From Bryobacterales bacterium (GTDB lineage Bacteria > Acidobacteriota > Terriglobia > Bryobacterales > Bryobacteraceae), in the NCBI GenBank assembly GCA_020852755.1, contig JADZAF010000249.1, positions 1-64,000 of the forward strand: DNA of 64,000 nt. Reading direction: 5' to 3'. Under the pieces are notes generated by a model, which saw only the letters and a program-made list of their open reading frames with translations, was not told the origin of the DNA and searched no databases. A program made the position numbers and the translations under genes. Shown piece by piece: positions 24,662 to 33,606 of the stretch; position 1 is the stretch's first letter, and each line of letters begins with the position of its first letter.

Positions 24662-25984
24662 TCATCCTTTGTAGTTGCGGTACGCCTCGTCCAGGATCTC
24701 CACCACATGCGCCACGCGCTGTTTCCTGCCGAACAGGCGGGTACCCGCCTGCAACTGCAGCAGACAGCCCGGATTGGCGGTGGCAATTACCTCGGCCCCG
24801 GTGGCGTTCACCATGTCCATCTTGCGGCGCAGGATTTCGGTGGCCATCTCGTTCTGGACCACGTTGTAGATCCCGGCGCTGCCACAGCACAGGTCCGAGA
24901 GCGGCATCTCGCGAAAGACCAGTCCGGGCACTCCGCGCAGCAACTGCCGGGGCGGGATGCGCACCCGCTGTCCGTGAGCGAGGTGGCAGGAATCCTGGTA
25001 GGTGACCGTGGCGTTCACAGGCCCCAGGTTGCGGTTCAACTCGATGGAGGCGAGGAACTCGTTTACATCTTTCATCAGGGCGACGAAACGCCGGGCCTTC
25101 CCGGCGTAGGCCCCGTCGTGCTCCAGCAGTTCGTGATACTCCTTCAGCGTCGAGCCGCATCCCGCCGCATTGGTGATGACGGCGTCGAAGTTGCCCGGCA
25201 GCACCGCATCGATGTTCCGGCGGGCCAGGACGCGGGCCTCCTCCTTCAAGCCGGAATGCACGTGCAGGGCGCCACAGCAGGTCTGTTCACCCGGGATCAC
25301 CACCTCGCATCCGTTCTTCTGGAGCACGCGCACGGTGGCCTCGTTGAGCCGCGCGAAGCAGATGTTGGCGATGCAGCCCGCCAGGAAGGCCACCCGGTAG
25401 CGCCGCGCGCCTTCCGCCGGATAAGTCTTCCCGATCTTGCCGAAAAAGAAGGGCGGCTCGGCGGTGGGAGCCAGTGCCTCCAGGTCGCCGAGTTTGCCGA
25501 ACCAGCGCAGCAGGCCCGAGGAGCGCACCAGCCCCTGCAGGCCGCTCGCCTGGTAGAACCACAGCAGGGCTCCGGCCACGGTCAGCAGGCCGTGCGAGGT
25601 CAGCAGGCGGCCGAAGATCAAATGCCGGAAGCAGCGGTCCAAGACTCCGCGCTCGACGCGGCTTTCGATCCCGGCGCGCGCGGCTTCCACCAGGCGCCCG
25701 TACTGGACCCCGGAAGGACAAGCGGTCTCGCAGGCCCGGCAGGCCAGGCACAGCCCGATGTGCTCCACATACGAAGGCGTGACGGGAGCGCCCTCGCTCA
25801 CCTGCACCATCTGGTAGATGCGTCCGCGCGGCGAATCCATCTCCAGGCCCAGCACGCGGTAAGTCGGACAGGCGTTCAGGCACAGCCCGCAGTGCACGCA
25901 CCGGTCCAGGTCCCACTGGCGCGGGCCTTCGGCGGGCGGGTCTTGCAGAGGTTTGGATTCAGATGCGGTTGTAGAGCCGGCCAC
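24662..25984 (-). CDS. glcF: Glycolate oxidase-like iron-sulfur subunit
   Basis: A 440-residue protein. Two 4Fe-4S motifs are clear: CVHCGLCLNACP (about residue 29) and CLACRACETACP (about residue 79). Two cysteine-rich CCG domains follow (TCCGALHVHSG and DLCCGSAGIY), as in GlcF and related heterodisulfide-reductase-like subunits. It would pass electrons from a FAD dehydrogenase to the quinone pool at the inner membrane. It starts at GTG 25984, overlapping the end of the GlcE-like gene by 26 bases. The FMN/FAD catalytic subunit GlcD is not adjacent. Confidence 0.88.
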   Translation of the reverse strand: MAGSTTASESKPLQDPPAEGPRQWDLDRCVHCGLCLNACPTYRVLGLEMDSPRGRIYQMVQVSEGAPVTPSYVEHIGLCLACRACETACPSGVQYGRLVEAARAGIESRVERGVLDRCFRHLIFGRLLTSHGLLTVAGALLWFYQASGLQGLVRSSGLLRWFGKLGDLEALAPTAEPPFFFGKIGKTYPAEGARRYRVAFLAGCIANICFARLNEATVRVLQKNGCEVVIPGEQTCCGALHVHSGLKEEARVLARRNIDAVLPGNFDAVITNAAGCGSTLKEYHELLEHDGAYAGKARRFVALMKDVNEFLASIELNRNLGPVNATVTYQDSCHLAHGQRVRIPPRQLLRGVPGLVFREMPLSDLCCGSAGIYNVVQNEMATEILRRKMDMVNATGAEVIATANPGCLLQLQAGTRLFGRKQRVAHVVEILDEAYRNYKG

Positions 25985-27110
25985 GATTTACCAGTCCATG
26001 CGGATCGAACAGCCTCTTGATCCGCTCGAATGTCTCCAGATCGTTGCCGGGCTGGGGCCACAGTTCGAGATGGGCCCGGTTTTCCGGAGCGAACTCCATT
26101 ATAGCTTTCCAGCTGCGTTTTCCGGCTTGGGCCAGCCAGGCGGACGCGGCAGCGGCGTCGGTGAAGTAGCCGTAGCAGACTCCGGATCCGGCCCGGGCCA
26201 GCGCGGGCGCCGGCATGGCTTCGACGACTTCCCGGAGCTGCGAGAGGGTGGTGGAAAGCCGCACCACGGCGCCCTCCGGATGGGATTCCAGAAACCGAGG
26301 GGTGAAGTCGCGGACCTGCTGCCAGAAGGAGGAGTGCTCCGGTTCGTCCAGCGCGGTCCAGCGCCCGACGTTGCGCAGTTCCCTCGCGTACCGCTCGAGG
26401 ACGGCGGCATTGCCGCCCACGTCCAGAGCCAGCACCCAGCCCTGCTGTTCCACCCGGGAAGCCGCTGCGGGATTCAGCAGGTCCAGCGCGGCCGGTTGCA
26501 GGGCGCCGGCGAGGATGCGGTCCCGCGCCTTCACCGCTTCCGGGGCCGAGTGGAAGGACAGCAGGAAGGTGCGTTCGCGAGGCGGCATGGGTACGGTTTT
26601 GAAGTTGACCACCGCGATGGCGGCGAGGGTGCCGAACGAGCCGATCAGCAGCTTGGCCATGTCGAGCCCCGCCACGTTCTTCACCACCATTCCGCCGGAC
26701 TGCACCAGCTTGCCTTCGAGGGAGGCAAACTGCATTCCAATAACGAAATCGCGGGCCGTGCCGTAAAGGCGGCGGCGCGGGCCGCTGGTGTTGGCGGCAA
26801 CCACCCCGCCCACGGTGGCTTCGGCGAAGAACGGCGGATCGAGCGGAATCATCTGCCGGTTGTCCGCCAGCGTGCTCGCCAGCCGGCACCAAGGCATACC
26901 GGATTGAACACTGATGGTGAGGTCCTGCGGCTCGTAGACCAGCACGCGGTCCATAGCGGAGGTGCTGATGGTGAGGTCGGACGGCGCCACAGCCCCAGCC
27001 ATGCGGCGCTTGCTGCAGCGCCCGCCCAGCGCGACGCTCTGGCGTTGCGATGCCGCGCCGCCCAGCAGAGCGGCCAGTTCTTCGGGGCTGGAGGGAGTGA
27101 GGACGCTCAT
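25959..27110 (-). CDS. glcE: Glycolate oxidase-like FAD-binding subunit
   Basis: A 383-residue FAD-binding (PCMH/FAD_binding_4) protein. LALGGRCSKRR-type nucleotide loop, then EATVGGVVAANTSGPRRRLYGTARDFVIGM and GLDMAKLLIGSFGTLAAIAVVNFKTVP match GlcE. With GlcF it forms part of a glycolate or D-2-hydroxyacid dehydrogenase. The ATG at 27110 is chosen because homology starts immediately; the frame continues upstream without family features and no ribosome site is strong. It diverges from the PIG-L operon. The GlcD catalytic partner must lie elsewhere. Confidence 0.85.
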   Translation of the reverse strand: MSVLTPSSPEELAALLGGAASQRQSVALGGRCSKRRMAGAVAPSDLTISTSAMDRVLVYEPQDLTISVQSGMPWCRLASTLADNRQMIPLDPPFFAEATVGGVVAANTSGPRRRLYGTARDFVIGMQFASLEGKLVQSGGMVVKNVAGLDMAKLLIGSFGTLAAIAVVNFKTVPMPPRERTFLLSFHSAPEAVKARDRILAGALQPAALDLLNPAAASRVEQQGWVLALDVGGNAAVLERYARELRNVGRWTALDEPEHSSFWQQVRDFTPRFLESHPEGAVVRLSTTLSQLREVVEAMPAPALARAGSGVCYGYFTDAAAASAWLAQAGKRSWKAIMEFAPENRAHLELWPQPGNDLETFERIKRLFDPHGLVNRGRLYNRI

Positions 27111-27195
27111 GACACCAGGAACCACTTTACGCTGTGGGCGGGCGGGGGCGCAAAACGGCTTCATGCCTGCGGTCGCGGCAAGGTGAAAACTCGGA

Positions 27196-27201
27196 TATAG
27201 T
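27196..27201 (+). promoter_or_regulatory. Candidate -10 box for the PIG-L/racemase operon
   Basis: TATAGT (27196-27201) lies 28 bases before the ATG at 27230 in the divergent gap. The implied leader includes the AGGAGGAA ribosome site. No strong -35 hexamer. Confidence 0.3.
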
Positions 27202-27229
27202 CGAGATTTCCGGATCAGGAGGAATCCGA

Positions 27230-28294
27230 ATGAAACGACGCAGATTTCTGGGAGGATCGGCGGCCGGAATGGCATTCGGGGGAGCGGGTATGCCGGCTGC
27301 TCCGGAGGCATTCGCGGCGCAAACAGGCAGTTCCGCCCTGCCCGCCGGGATGACGCCTGCAGCCTACCCGACGCGGCGGTCGGCTTACAGTCCCTTCACC
27401 ACCCCGGACTATTTCACCTACGCCAGCGACCTGGAGGTGGAGCGCGAACGGCCGGGCAAGCCGCACCGGGGCAAGGTCCTGGCGGCCATACAGGCACACT
27501 CCGACGACGTACCGCTCTATTGCGGCGGCACGGTGGCCAAGCTGATCGACGAAGGCTATACCGGCTACCTGATCCGCATCTCCAACGACGAGGCGGCCGG
27601 GAAGACGCTGGGATACGGAGTGGTGCAGAACGAGATCGACAACCAGGCGGTGGCCCAGGCGCTGGGCTGTAAGAAGGCTTTCTCCTTCTACTACCGCAAC
27701 CACCGTATGGATGACTGCGCGGAGATCGAAATCCGCGCACGGCTGATTTTCCTTTTCCGGCTGCTGCGGGTGGACACCATCCTGGCCATGGACCCCTACA
27801 ACCATTACGAGGAAAACCCGGATCACGTGATCGCCTGCCGGGCGGCCGAAGCGGCCTGCTGGATGGCGGGCGGCTCGCGCGACTATCCGGAGCATTTCAA
27901 GGCCGGGTTGAAACCCAAGAGCGTGCGCGAGAAGTACTACCACGCCCGCTCCCCTCAGGGCCACAACCTGACCAACCGGATCGTGGACATCAGCTCCTAC
28001 ATCGACACCAAGGTGCGTTCCAACGTAGCCAACAAGGGGAAGGGCCCGGCCGGCGAGGCGGGGTCGCGAATGCGGCAGGAACTGGCCCGGCGCGGCCGCA
28101 AGCTGCCTCTGCTGGGAAACGACGACGAAACCGCCAATTTCGCCTACGTGAAGCACTTCCTGATGGACGATTTCCGCCTGCTGGGCGAGCAGTTCGGACT
28201 GAAATACGCGGAGGCCTTCCGCTACATCGGCCCGGAGCCCGACTACCGCGCCAACATCCGCAAGTACGCGGAAGAGAACTCCGTTCCGCTGTAG
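27230..28294 (+). CDS. Tat-exported PIG-L-family deacetylase
   Basis: A 354-residue protein with a twin-arginine leader (KRRRFLGGSAAG). The PIG-L/LmbE zinc motif appears as AHSDD (His90, Asp92, Asp93), with the later EENPDH supplying another ligand histidine. These enzymes remove N-acyl groups from sugars or sugar-like amines. ATG 27230 follows a near-perfect AGGAGGAA. It is the first of three co-directional genes and is paralogous to the next one, from which it differs by the export signal and an about 75-residue N-terminal extension. Confidence 0.85.
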   Translation: MKRRRFLGGSAAGMAFGGAGMPAAPEAFAAQTGSSALPAGMTPAAYPTRRSAYSPFTTPDYFTYASDLEVERERPGKPHRGKVLAAIQAHSDDVPLYCGGTVAKLIDEGYTGYLIRISNDEAAGKTLGYGVVQNEIDNQAVAQALGCKKAFSFYYRNHRMDDCAEIEIRARLIFLFRLLRVDTILAMDPYNHYEENPDHVIACRAAEAACWMAGGSRDYPEHFKAGLKPKSVREKYYHARSPQGHNLTNRIVDISSYIDTKVRSNVANKGKGPAGEAGSRMRQELARRGRKLPLLGNDDETANFAYVKHFLMDDFRLLGEQFGLKYAEAFRYIGPEPDYRANIRKYAEENSVPL

Positions 28295-28304
28295 GAGAGT
28301 GGCC

Positions 28305-29174
28305 ATGGCAAGCAACATCGTGATCGAACGGGAGCAGGCCGGCCGGCCGCACAAGGGCAAGGTGTTCGCCGCGGTGCACGCGCATCTGGACGACATACCC
28401 TACTACGCCTCGGGCCTCTGCGCCAAGCTGATGCGCGAGGGATACACCGGCTACATCATCCGCACCACCAACGACGAAAAGTGCGGCGGGCGGAGCACGG
28501 CCGAGAACATCCTGAGCAACGAACAGGAGCACTTCCGGATGGCCGAAGTGCTGGGCTTCAAGGACGTGTACGACCTCTACTACCAGAACCACGAGATGGA
28601 CGGCATCTCGTCCATCGAGGTCCGGGCGCGGCTGGTGCTGATCTTCCGGCTGCTGAAGGTGGACACCGTCATCACCTTCAATCCCTACGGCGACTGGGAG
28701 GAGAACCCCGACCACTGGGTAACCGGACGCGCGGCGGAGGAAGCCTGCTGGATGGCCGGCATGCCGAACGATTTTCCCGAACACATGGAGGCGGGTATCC
28801 AGCCCCACAAGGTGCAGGAGCGCTATTACTTCTACGGGCGGGCGGGACAGCCGTTCAACCGGGTGGTGGACATCGCGCCCTACATCGAGAAGAAGATCGA
28901 CGCGATCGTGGAGTGCCGGTCGCAGGGGGGTGGCAATTGGGGCTCGCAGCTGCGGGCCCGGCTGGCGAAACAGGGCAGGCGGCTGCCCCTGCTCGGCAGC
29001 GACGACCGCACGGCCGACCGCGAGTACGTGCGGCAATTCCTGCTGGACGACGACCGCGAATACGGACGCGAGCACGGCTTGAAATTCGCCGAGCGTTTCT
29101 ACTACCGGGATCAGAGGCCGCCCGTGCGGTCGAAAGTCGAGGAATACATCACGAAGAACGCGGTAGCGATCTGA
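28305..29174 (+). CDS. Cytoplasmic PIG-L-family deacetylase
   Basis: A 289-residue paralogue of the preceding gene without a signal peptide. The zinc motif is AHLDD (His27, Asp29, Asp30) and the second site is EENPDHWV. Shared segments with the upstream copy include EGYTGY, RARL..FRLL..DT and AEEACWMAG. ATG 28305 is favoured over GTG 28299 because AGGAG sits seven bases upstream of the ATG. Probable role: deacylation of an amino-sugar-like substrate inside the cell. It is ten bases after the first copy and seven before the racemase-family gene. Confidence 0.85.
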   Translation: MASNIVIEREQAGRPHKGKVFAAVHAHLDDIPYYASGLCAKLMREGYTGYIIRTTNDEKCGGRSTAENILSNEQEHFRMAEVLGFKDVYDLYYQNHEMDGISSIEVRARLVLIFRLLKVDTVITFNPYGDWEENPDHWVTGRAAEEACWMAGMPNDFPEHMEAGIQPHKVQERYYFYGRAGQPFNRVVDIAPYIEKKIDAIVECRSQGGGNWGSQLRARLAKQGRRLPLLGSDDRTADREYVRQFLLDDDREYGREHGLKFAERFYYRDQRPPVRSKVEEYITKNAVAI

Positions 29175-29181
29175 GGTGCCT

Positions 29182-30438
29182 ATGACCACACGAAGAGACT
29201 TTCTGAAGCGGGCGGCCGGCGCGGGGGCCTGCGCCGCCCTTCCACCCGCGCTGCTGGCGGCCGCGGACAAGGTGGAGCCGATGCGGATCACCCGGATCGA
29301 CGCCGTCACCTTCCGCAAGGACATCAGGATCGGCGGCGGGTCGGGAGGCTCCGACGGCGCGGAGTTCTGCTGGGTGCGGCTGCACACCGACCGCGGCCTC
29401 ATCGGAACCGGCGAAACCTATCCGTTCAACCAGGGCGAGCGGGGCGCGCTGCGGGACTACGCCCGGCGCATCATCAAGCGCGACCCGCGGGATATTGACG
29501 GCGTCTGGCGCGCCTACTACCACGACATGGCCATGCGCAACGCGGGCGGAGCCGACATGCGCATCCTGAGCGCGATCAACATGGCGCAGTTGGACATCCT
29601 GGGCCAGGCCTCCGGACTCCCGCTCTACCGCCTGCTGGGCGGGAAGACGCGGCAGAGCGTGCGGGTGTACAACACGACCACCGACTACTGGGCCATCAAC
29701 GAGATGAAGATGGGCCCGGACACCCTGAAGATCACACGCTTTCTGCTGGACCGCGGCATCACCGCCATGAAACTGTACCCGTTCAGCGCCGCGGACAACT
29801 ATCTCTCGAACCAGGCCATGGAGCGCGGCATGCGCTGGATCCGCGAGATCCGAGACAGCGCCGGGCAGGAAATGGATATCTGCGTGGACCTGTGGGGGCG
29901 CTTCGACCTGCCCAGCGCGCAGCGCATCGCCAAGGCCCTGGAGCCGTACAACATCATGTACCTGGAGGACGCCATGCTGATGAACAACGCCCAGGCTTAC
30001 GCGCAACTGGCGCGCGAGACCAGCGTTCCCATCTGCATGAGCGAGACCCTGGCGACCCGCTATGAATACCGCGAGTTTCTGGAACTCAAAGCCTGCGACG
30101 TGGTGATGTTCGACCTGACCTGGTGCGGCGGGCCGTCGGAAGCGAAGAAGATCGCGGACCTGGCCGACACGTACTTCATCCCCATCTCTCCCCATACCTG
30201 CGGAGGACCGCTGCTGTACATGTGTTCGGCGCACGTCTGCGCCGCGGCTCCGAACTTCCTGATCATGGAGAGTAACTACTGGAAGTACACGCACCAGTTC
30301 CCGTATTTCGTCAATAACGTTCCGGTTCCGGAGAAAGGACAGGTGAAGCCGCCGGAACTGCCGGGCATCGGCGCGGAGATCAAGCCGGAGTTATTCCGCA
30401 ACGGAGACGCGATTGTGGAGACAGTCGCGCAAGTGTAG
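29182..30438 (+). CDS. Tat-exported enolase-superfamily enzyme (mandelate racemase/dehydratase group)
   Basis: A 418-residue protein with a twin-arginine leader (TRRDFLKRAAGAG). The enolase-superfamily barrel has MKLYP (Lys197 region), metal ligands Asp236 (CVDLWG), Glu262 (YLEDAM) and Glu288 (MSETLA), and a late PHTCGG histidine. The three acidic ligands are intact, unlike the gene at 11340. Likely a sugar-acid dehydratase or epimerase in the periplasm. ATG 29182 follows GAGGTG. It is the third gene in the PIG-L operon, so the substrate may be linked to the deacetylases. Confidence 0.85.
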   Translation: MTTRRDFLKRAAGAGACAALPPALLAAADKVEPMRITRIDAVTFRKDIRIGGGSGGSDGAEFCWVRLHTDRGLIGTGETYPFNQGERGALRDYARRIIKRDPRDIDGVWRAYYHDMAMRNAGGADMRILSAINMAQLDILGQASGLPLYRLLGGKTRQSVRVYNTTTDYWAINEMKMGPDTLKITRFLLDRGITAMKLYPFSAADNYLSNQAMERGMRWIREIRDSAGQEMDICVDLWGRFDLPSAQRIAKALEPYNIMYLEDAMLMNNAQAYAQLARETSVPICMSETLATRYEYREFLELKACDVVMFDLTWCGGPSEAKKIADLADTYFIPISPHTCGGPLLYMCSAHVCAAAPNFLIMESNYWKYTHQFPYFVNNVPVPEKGQVKPPELPGIGAEIKPELFRNGDAIVETVAQV

Positions 30439-30486
30439 GCAGCCCGCGCCCGGCCTCCCGCGGCGGCCCTACTGCCGCCGCAAACA

Positions 30487-30516
30487 GGAAGCGGTCCGAA
30501 GCCCAGAGCCGCTTCC
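30487..30516. terminator. Hairpin between convergent genes
   Basis: GGAAGCGG (30487-30494) pairs with CCGCTTCC (30509-30516), an 8-bp stem with a 14-base loop, located between the stop at 30438 and the stop of the minus gene at 30522. It probably ends both transcripts; only a weak T-rich stretch (CCGTTTC) follows. Confidence 0.45.
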
Positions 30517-30521
30517 CCGTT

Positions 30522-31001
30522 TCACGCGCCTTTTCCGCTCTCCCGCCGCCGGGCCGGCTGATACTTGCCCGCTTCGGTTCTGGCTGCAACGTTAAGACGG
30601 TTCCAGGCATTGATGGTGGCGACGGCCAGGGTGAGGTCGGCCAGTTCCTTCTCCGAAAAATGCTCGCGTGCCGATTCGTAGATGTCGTCCGGAACGTGCG
30701 TCTCACGCACCTTGGTTACCGCCTCGGTCCAGGCGAACGCGGCACGCTCGCGGTCGGTGTAGTAGGGCGATTCCTCCCAGGCGTCAAGCCCGTACAGGCG
30801 CTGCTCCGTCTCGCCGATTGCCCGCAGGTCTTTCCAGTGCATGTCGATGCAGAAGGCGCACCCGTTGATCTGTGAAGCCCGCAGCTTGATGAGGTGCATC
30901 AGGGATTCTTCCAGGCCGCATTGATGCAGGTATTTCTCCAGGCCCAGCATCGCCTCGTAGACGCCCCGCCCGACCGTGAGATAGTTTATTCTGGCTTTCA
31001 T
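30522..31001 (-). CDS. AhpD-like / carboxymuconolactone decarboxylase-family protein
   Basis: A 159-residue all-helical protein. CAFCIDMH (Cys48, Cys51, His55) is the redox-active CxxC-x3-H motif of AhpD-like peroxidase-linked proteins, preceded by LIKLRASQING. It probably functions in peroxide reduction or in handling alkyl hydroperoxides, in the cytoplasm. The ATG at 31001 is supported by GGAGGGTGACG directly upstream, so the GTG at 31007 is rejected. It stands alone. Confidence 0.88.
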   Translation of the reverse strand: MKARINYLTVGRGVYEAMLGLEKYLHQCGLEESLMHLIKLRASQINGCAFCIDMHWKDLRAIGETEQRLYGLDAWEESPYYTDRERAAFAWTEAVTKVRETHVPDDIYESAREHFSEKELADLTLAVATINAWNRLNVAARTEAGKYQPARRRESGKGA

Positions 31002-31170
31002 CGTCACCCTCCATAAGATTCCCGGGCCCTTTCAGGAACTGGCTCCGGAAGTCCCTCTATAAAAAACGATAGCGTATCAACGGGGCCCAGACCAAACCCG
31101 GTCCTCCACTGCGCGGGGGCGCCGCACCATCCCCGTGCGCTTCGGGCCAGCGTCGCGCGGCCGGGAACTA

Positions 31171-31176
31171 TATAAT
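31171..31176 (+). promoter_or_regulatory. Candidate -10 box upstream of the sialidase-like gene
   Basis: A perfect TATAAT (31171-31176) lies 49 bases before the ATG at 31226. No good -35 hexamer is seen. The minus-strand AT-rich stretch around 31050-31080 may hold the promoter of the AhpD-like gene. Confidence 0.35.
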
Positions 31177-31225
31177 GGGGCTTCATTGCAGACTGTCTTG
31201 TCCCGATTCATCTTGAGACCACTCC

Positions 31226-33445
31226 ATGAGACTCGTCCTCGCTTTCCTGGTTCCCTTCATCCCCTTGCTCGCCCAACCGCCCGCGGACCTGCTGCGCACC
31301 TGGCAGGGCATCCCGGGTCTGGAACGCACGCCTCAAGGCAGGGTATACATCTCCTGGTTTTCTGGCGGCGCCAAGGAACCGGCGCAGGAGAATACCGCCT
31401 ACCTCTCCTACAGCGACGACAACGGCAGGACTTTCAAACCGCCCGTGCCGATGGCCAGGCCGCGCGACGGCAGCCGCACCTTCGATCCGACGCTCTGGAT
31501 CGACCCGCAGCGCAGGCTCTGGTATATCTTCAACCGAGGCGACCGGGAGCGCGGGGCGCACGGGGTCTACGCGCGTCTCTGCGAACGGCCTGACGCCCGC
31601 GCGCCGGTCTGGGGCGAGGAATTCCGCCTGGGCTACGACGAGGCGCCGTTCAGCTTCCGGATGAACAAACCCACCGTACTCTCGACCGGCGAGTGGATCA
31701 TGCCGGTCACCCACGCGGCCGAGCCGACCTACGAGTGGTTCGCAGGGGCCAGACAATTGCAGGGTGTGGGCATCTCAACAGACCACGGCAGGACATGGAA
31801 GCTGCACGGTGCGCTGAAAGCGCCCGAATGGGCGTTGGAGAACATGATCGTGGAGCTGCGCGACCGCCGCCTCTGGATGCTGATCCGCACCGGCAGCGGC
31901 GTGTTGTGGCAGAGCTTTTCGAGGGACCGCGGCAGGACCTGGTCGGACCCGGAAGCGAGCGCCATCGCGAATCCCGGTTCGCGTTTCTTCATACGGCGCC
32001 TGGCATCGGGCAACCTCCTGCTCGTGAATCACCACAGGTTCACCGGCCGGAGCCACCTCACCGCGCGCCTCTCGACTGACGACGGCAGGACCTGGAACGA
32101 AGGGCTGCTGCTGGACGAGCGCTCGGGCATCTCGTATCCCGACGGCGTCCAGGCCCGGAACGGGCTGATCTGGATTGTCTATGACCGCGACCGCCAGGGC
32201 GCCGGGGAAATCCTCCTGGCCGTCTTTCGCGAGAAAGACGTAGCGGCCGGCAGAAACGTGTCCGGCGACGTGGTGCTGAAGCGGGTCATCAACCGCCTGG
32301 AGAAGCCCCTCAACCGGGAAGGGCGCAAGCTTCTGCCGCCGGACTGGGATCCGAAGAAAGCCGCGGACAGGGTGATGGACAAGCTCATCCGGGTGACCGC
32401 GCCGGAGGTGAAGGGCGCGCACGATGCCGACATGGTCCTGGCCGGCAACCGGGCGTACATTATCGCCATGGCCAATGATGTCCAGCCCGGCGAAAGCCCG
32501 CAGTGGCCATTCATCTACGTGACGCTGTCAGTGGTGGATCTGAGGGACCTGTCCGTGGAGAAGATCATCCCGGTGGCGCGGGGAGGGCAGGTCTTCGAGA
32601 ACGAGACGCTGCCCCAGGGCGCCTGTTTTGTCCCCCGCATCATCCGCAAGGACGCGAAAACCCTGCGCTGCTTTTTCGCCAGCGAACTGCCTGGGCAACG
32701 CCAGTCGCAGACCTATTACCTCGATTTCGACACCGGCAGTCTCAGCTTCGAGGGCCGGATCCACAGGGCGAGCATCAGGACTGCGGCCGGGGTATTCGAC
32801 ATGCAGCCGCGGCCCTTCTACGAGGATGCCCTGGTCCATGGGTTCAGCCGTAAGCCCGTCGATTACGGTCTCTACATGATCGACTCGTTCAAGACGTTCG
32901 ACGGCGCAACTTTCGCGGTCCTCAACAATTTCGCCGGCGGGCAGAACGCGCTGGCGTCAGTGAACGCCGGCCTCGATACTTTCGAAGTGCTCGGGCATTT
33001 CAACCAGCCACCGGAATGGAAACTGACCGAGGCGGCGGTGAACCGCCTGCCGGACGGAACCTGGATGGCCATCTGCCGGCAGGAGGCAGGCAGCCGGAAC
33101 TACACCTTCACCACCAGCAAAGACGGGAAGACCTGGAGCGCGAACGAGCACCGCACGTTCGTGCCGAACGGAACCAACTCCAAGCCGCTGTTCGAGAAGT
33201 TTTTCGGCATCTACTACCTGGGATGGCAGGAGGCCACGCGGGTCAACGGCGTCTCCCGTTCGGTGTTCAATGTCGAGATATCCGTGGATGGCGCAAACTG
33301 GGAGCGGAAGTACCGTTTCGAGAGTGAGAAATCGTTCCAGTATCCCGGTTTCCGCCAGCTCGGCGGGACCATCTACCTGTTTGCCACCCAGGGCGACGCC
33401 TCCGACAGCCGCAAGGAGCGCATCATGTTCGGCCGCCTGGAGTAA
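31226..33445 (+). CDS. Exported double sialidase-type (BNR/Asp-box) propeller protein
   Basis: A 739-residue protein with a short signal peptide (MRLVLAFLVPFIPLLAQ). Asp-box motifs recur along the chain: SDDNGRTF, STDHGRTW, SRDRGRTW and STDDGRTW in the first half, then TSKDGKTW and a weaker one in the second. This suggests two consecutive six-bladed propellers, the first about residues 20-350, the second about 380-739. Sialidase, trehalose-ester or other glycan activity is possible; the arginine triad of true sialidases could not be assigned. Ribosome site weak. Stands alone. Confidence 0.72.
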   Translation: MRLVLAFLVPFIPLLAQPPADLLRTWQGIPGLERTPQGRVYISWFSGGAKEPAQENTAYLSYSDDNGRTFKPPVPMARPRDGSRTFDPTLWIDPQRRLWYIFNRGDRERGAHGVYARLCERPDARAPVWGEEFRLGYDEAPFSFRMNKPTVLSTGEWIMPVTHAAEPTYEWFAGARQLQGVGISTDHGRTWKLHGALKAPEWALENMIVELRDRRLWMLIRTGSGVLWQSFSRDRGRTWSDPEASAIANPGSRFFIRRLASGNLLLVNHHRFTGRSHLTARLSTDDGRTWNEGLLLDERSGISYPDGVQARNGLIWIVYDRDRQGAGEILLAVFREKDVAAGRNVSGDVVLKRVINRLEKPLNREGRKLLPPDWDPKKAADRVMDKLIRVTAPEVKGAHDADMVLAGNRAYIIAMANDVQPGESPQWPFIYVTLSVVDLRDLSVEKIIPVARGGQVFENETLPQGACFVPRIIRKDAKTLRCFFASELPGQRQSQTYYLDFDTGSLSFEGRIHRASIRTAAGVFDMQPRPFYEDALVHGFSRKPVDYGLYMIDSFKTFDGATFAVLNNFAGGQNALASVNAGLDTFEVLGHFNQPPEWKLTEAAVNRLPDGTWMAICRQEAGSRNYTFTTSKDGKTWSANEHRTFVPNGTNSKPLFEKFFGIYYLGWQEATRVNGVSRSVFNVEISVDGANWERKYRFESEKSFQYPGFRQLGGTIYLFATQGDASDSRKERIMFGRLE

Positions 33446-33561
33446 AGGCCCGATGACGGCGCATGCCGAGCCTCCGCCGGAGGGAACAACCCAAGAGCCT
33501 GCGACCCACCCAGGATGATGAAGCTCGGGAAGCGCCGCGCGGCCGGCTGCGCCGGATCGCC

Positions 33562-33591
33562 TTGCAGCCGCCATGCGGAGCGCAGTATTCT
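33562..33591 (+). promoter_or_regulatory. Candidate sigma70-type promoter for the TonB-like gene
   Basis: TTGCAG (33562-33567) and TATTCT (33586-33591) are separated by 18 bases, with the gene's ATG 16 bases downstream of the -10 box. Confidence 0.35.
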
Positions 33592-33606
33592 TTGAACAAA
33601 GGCCCC

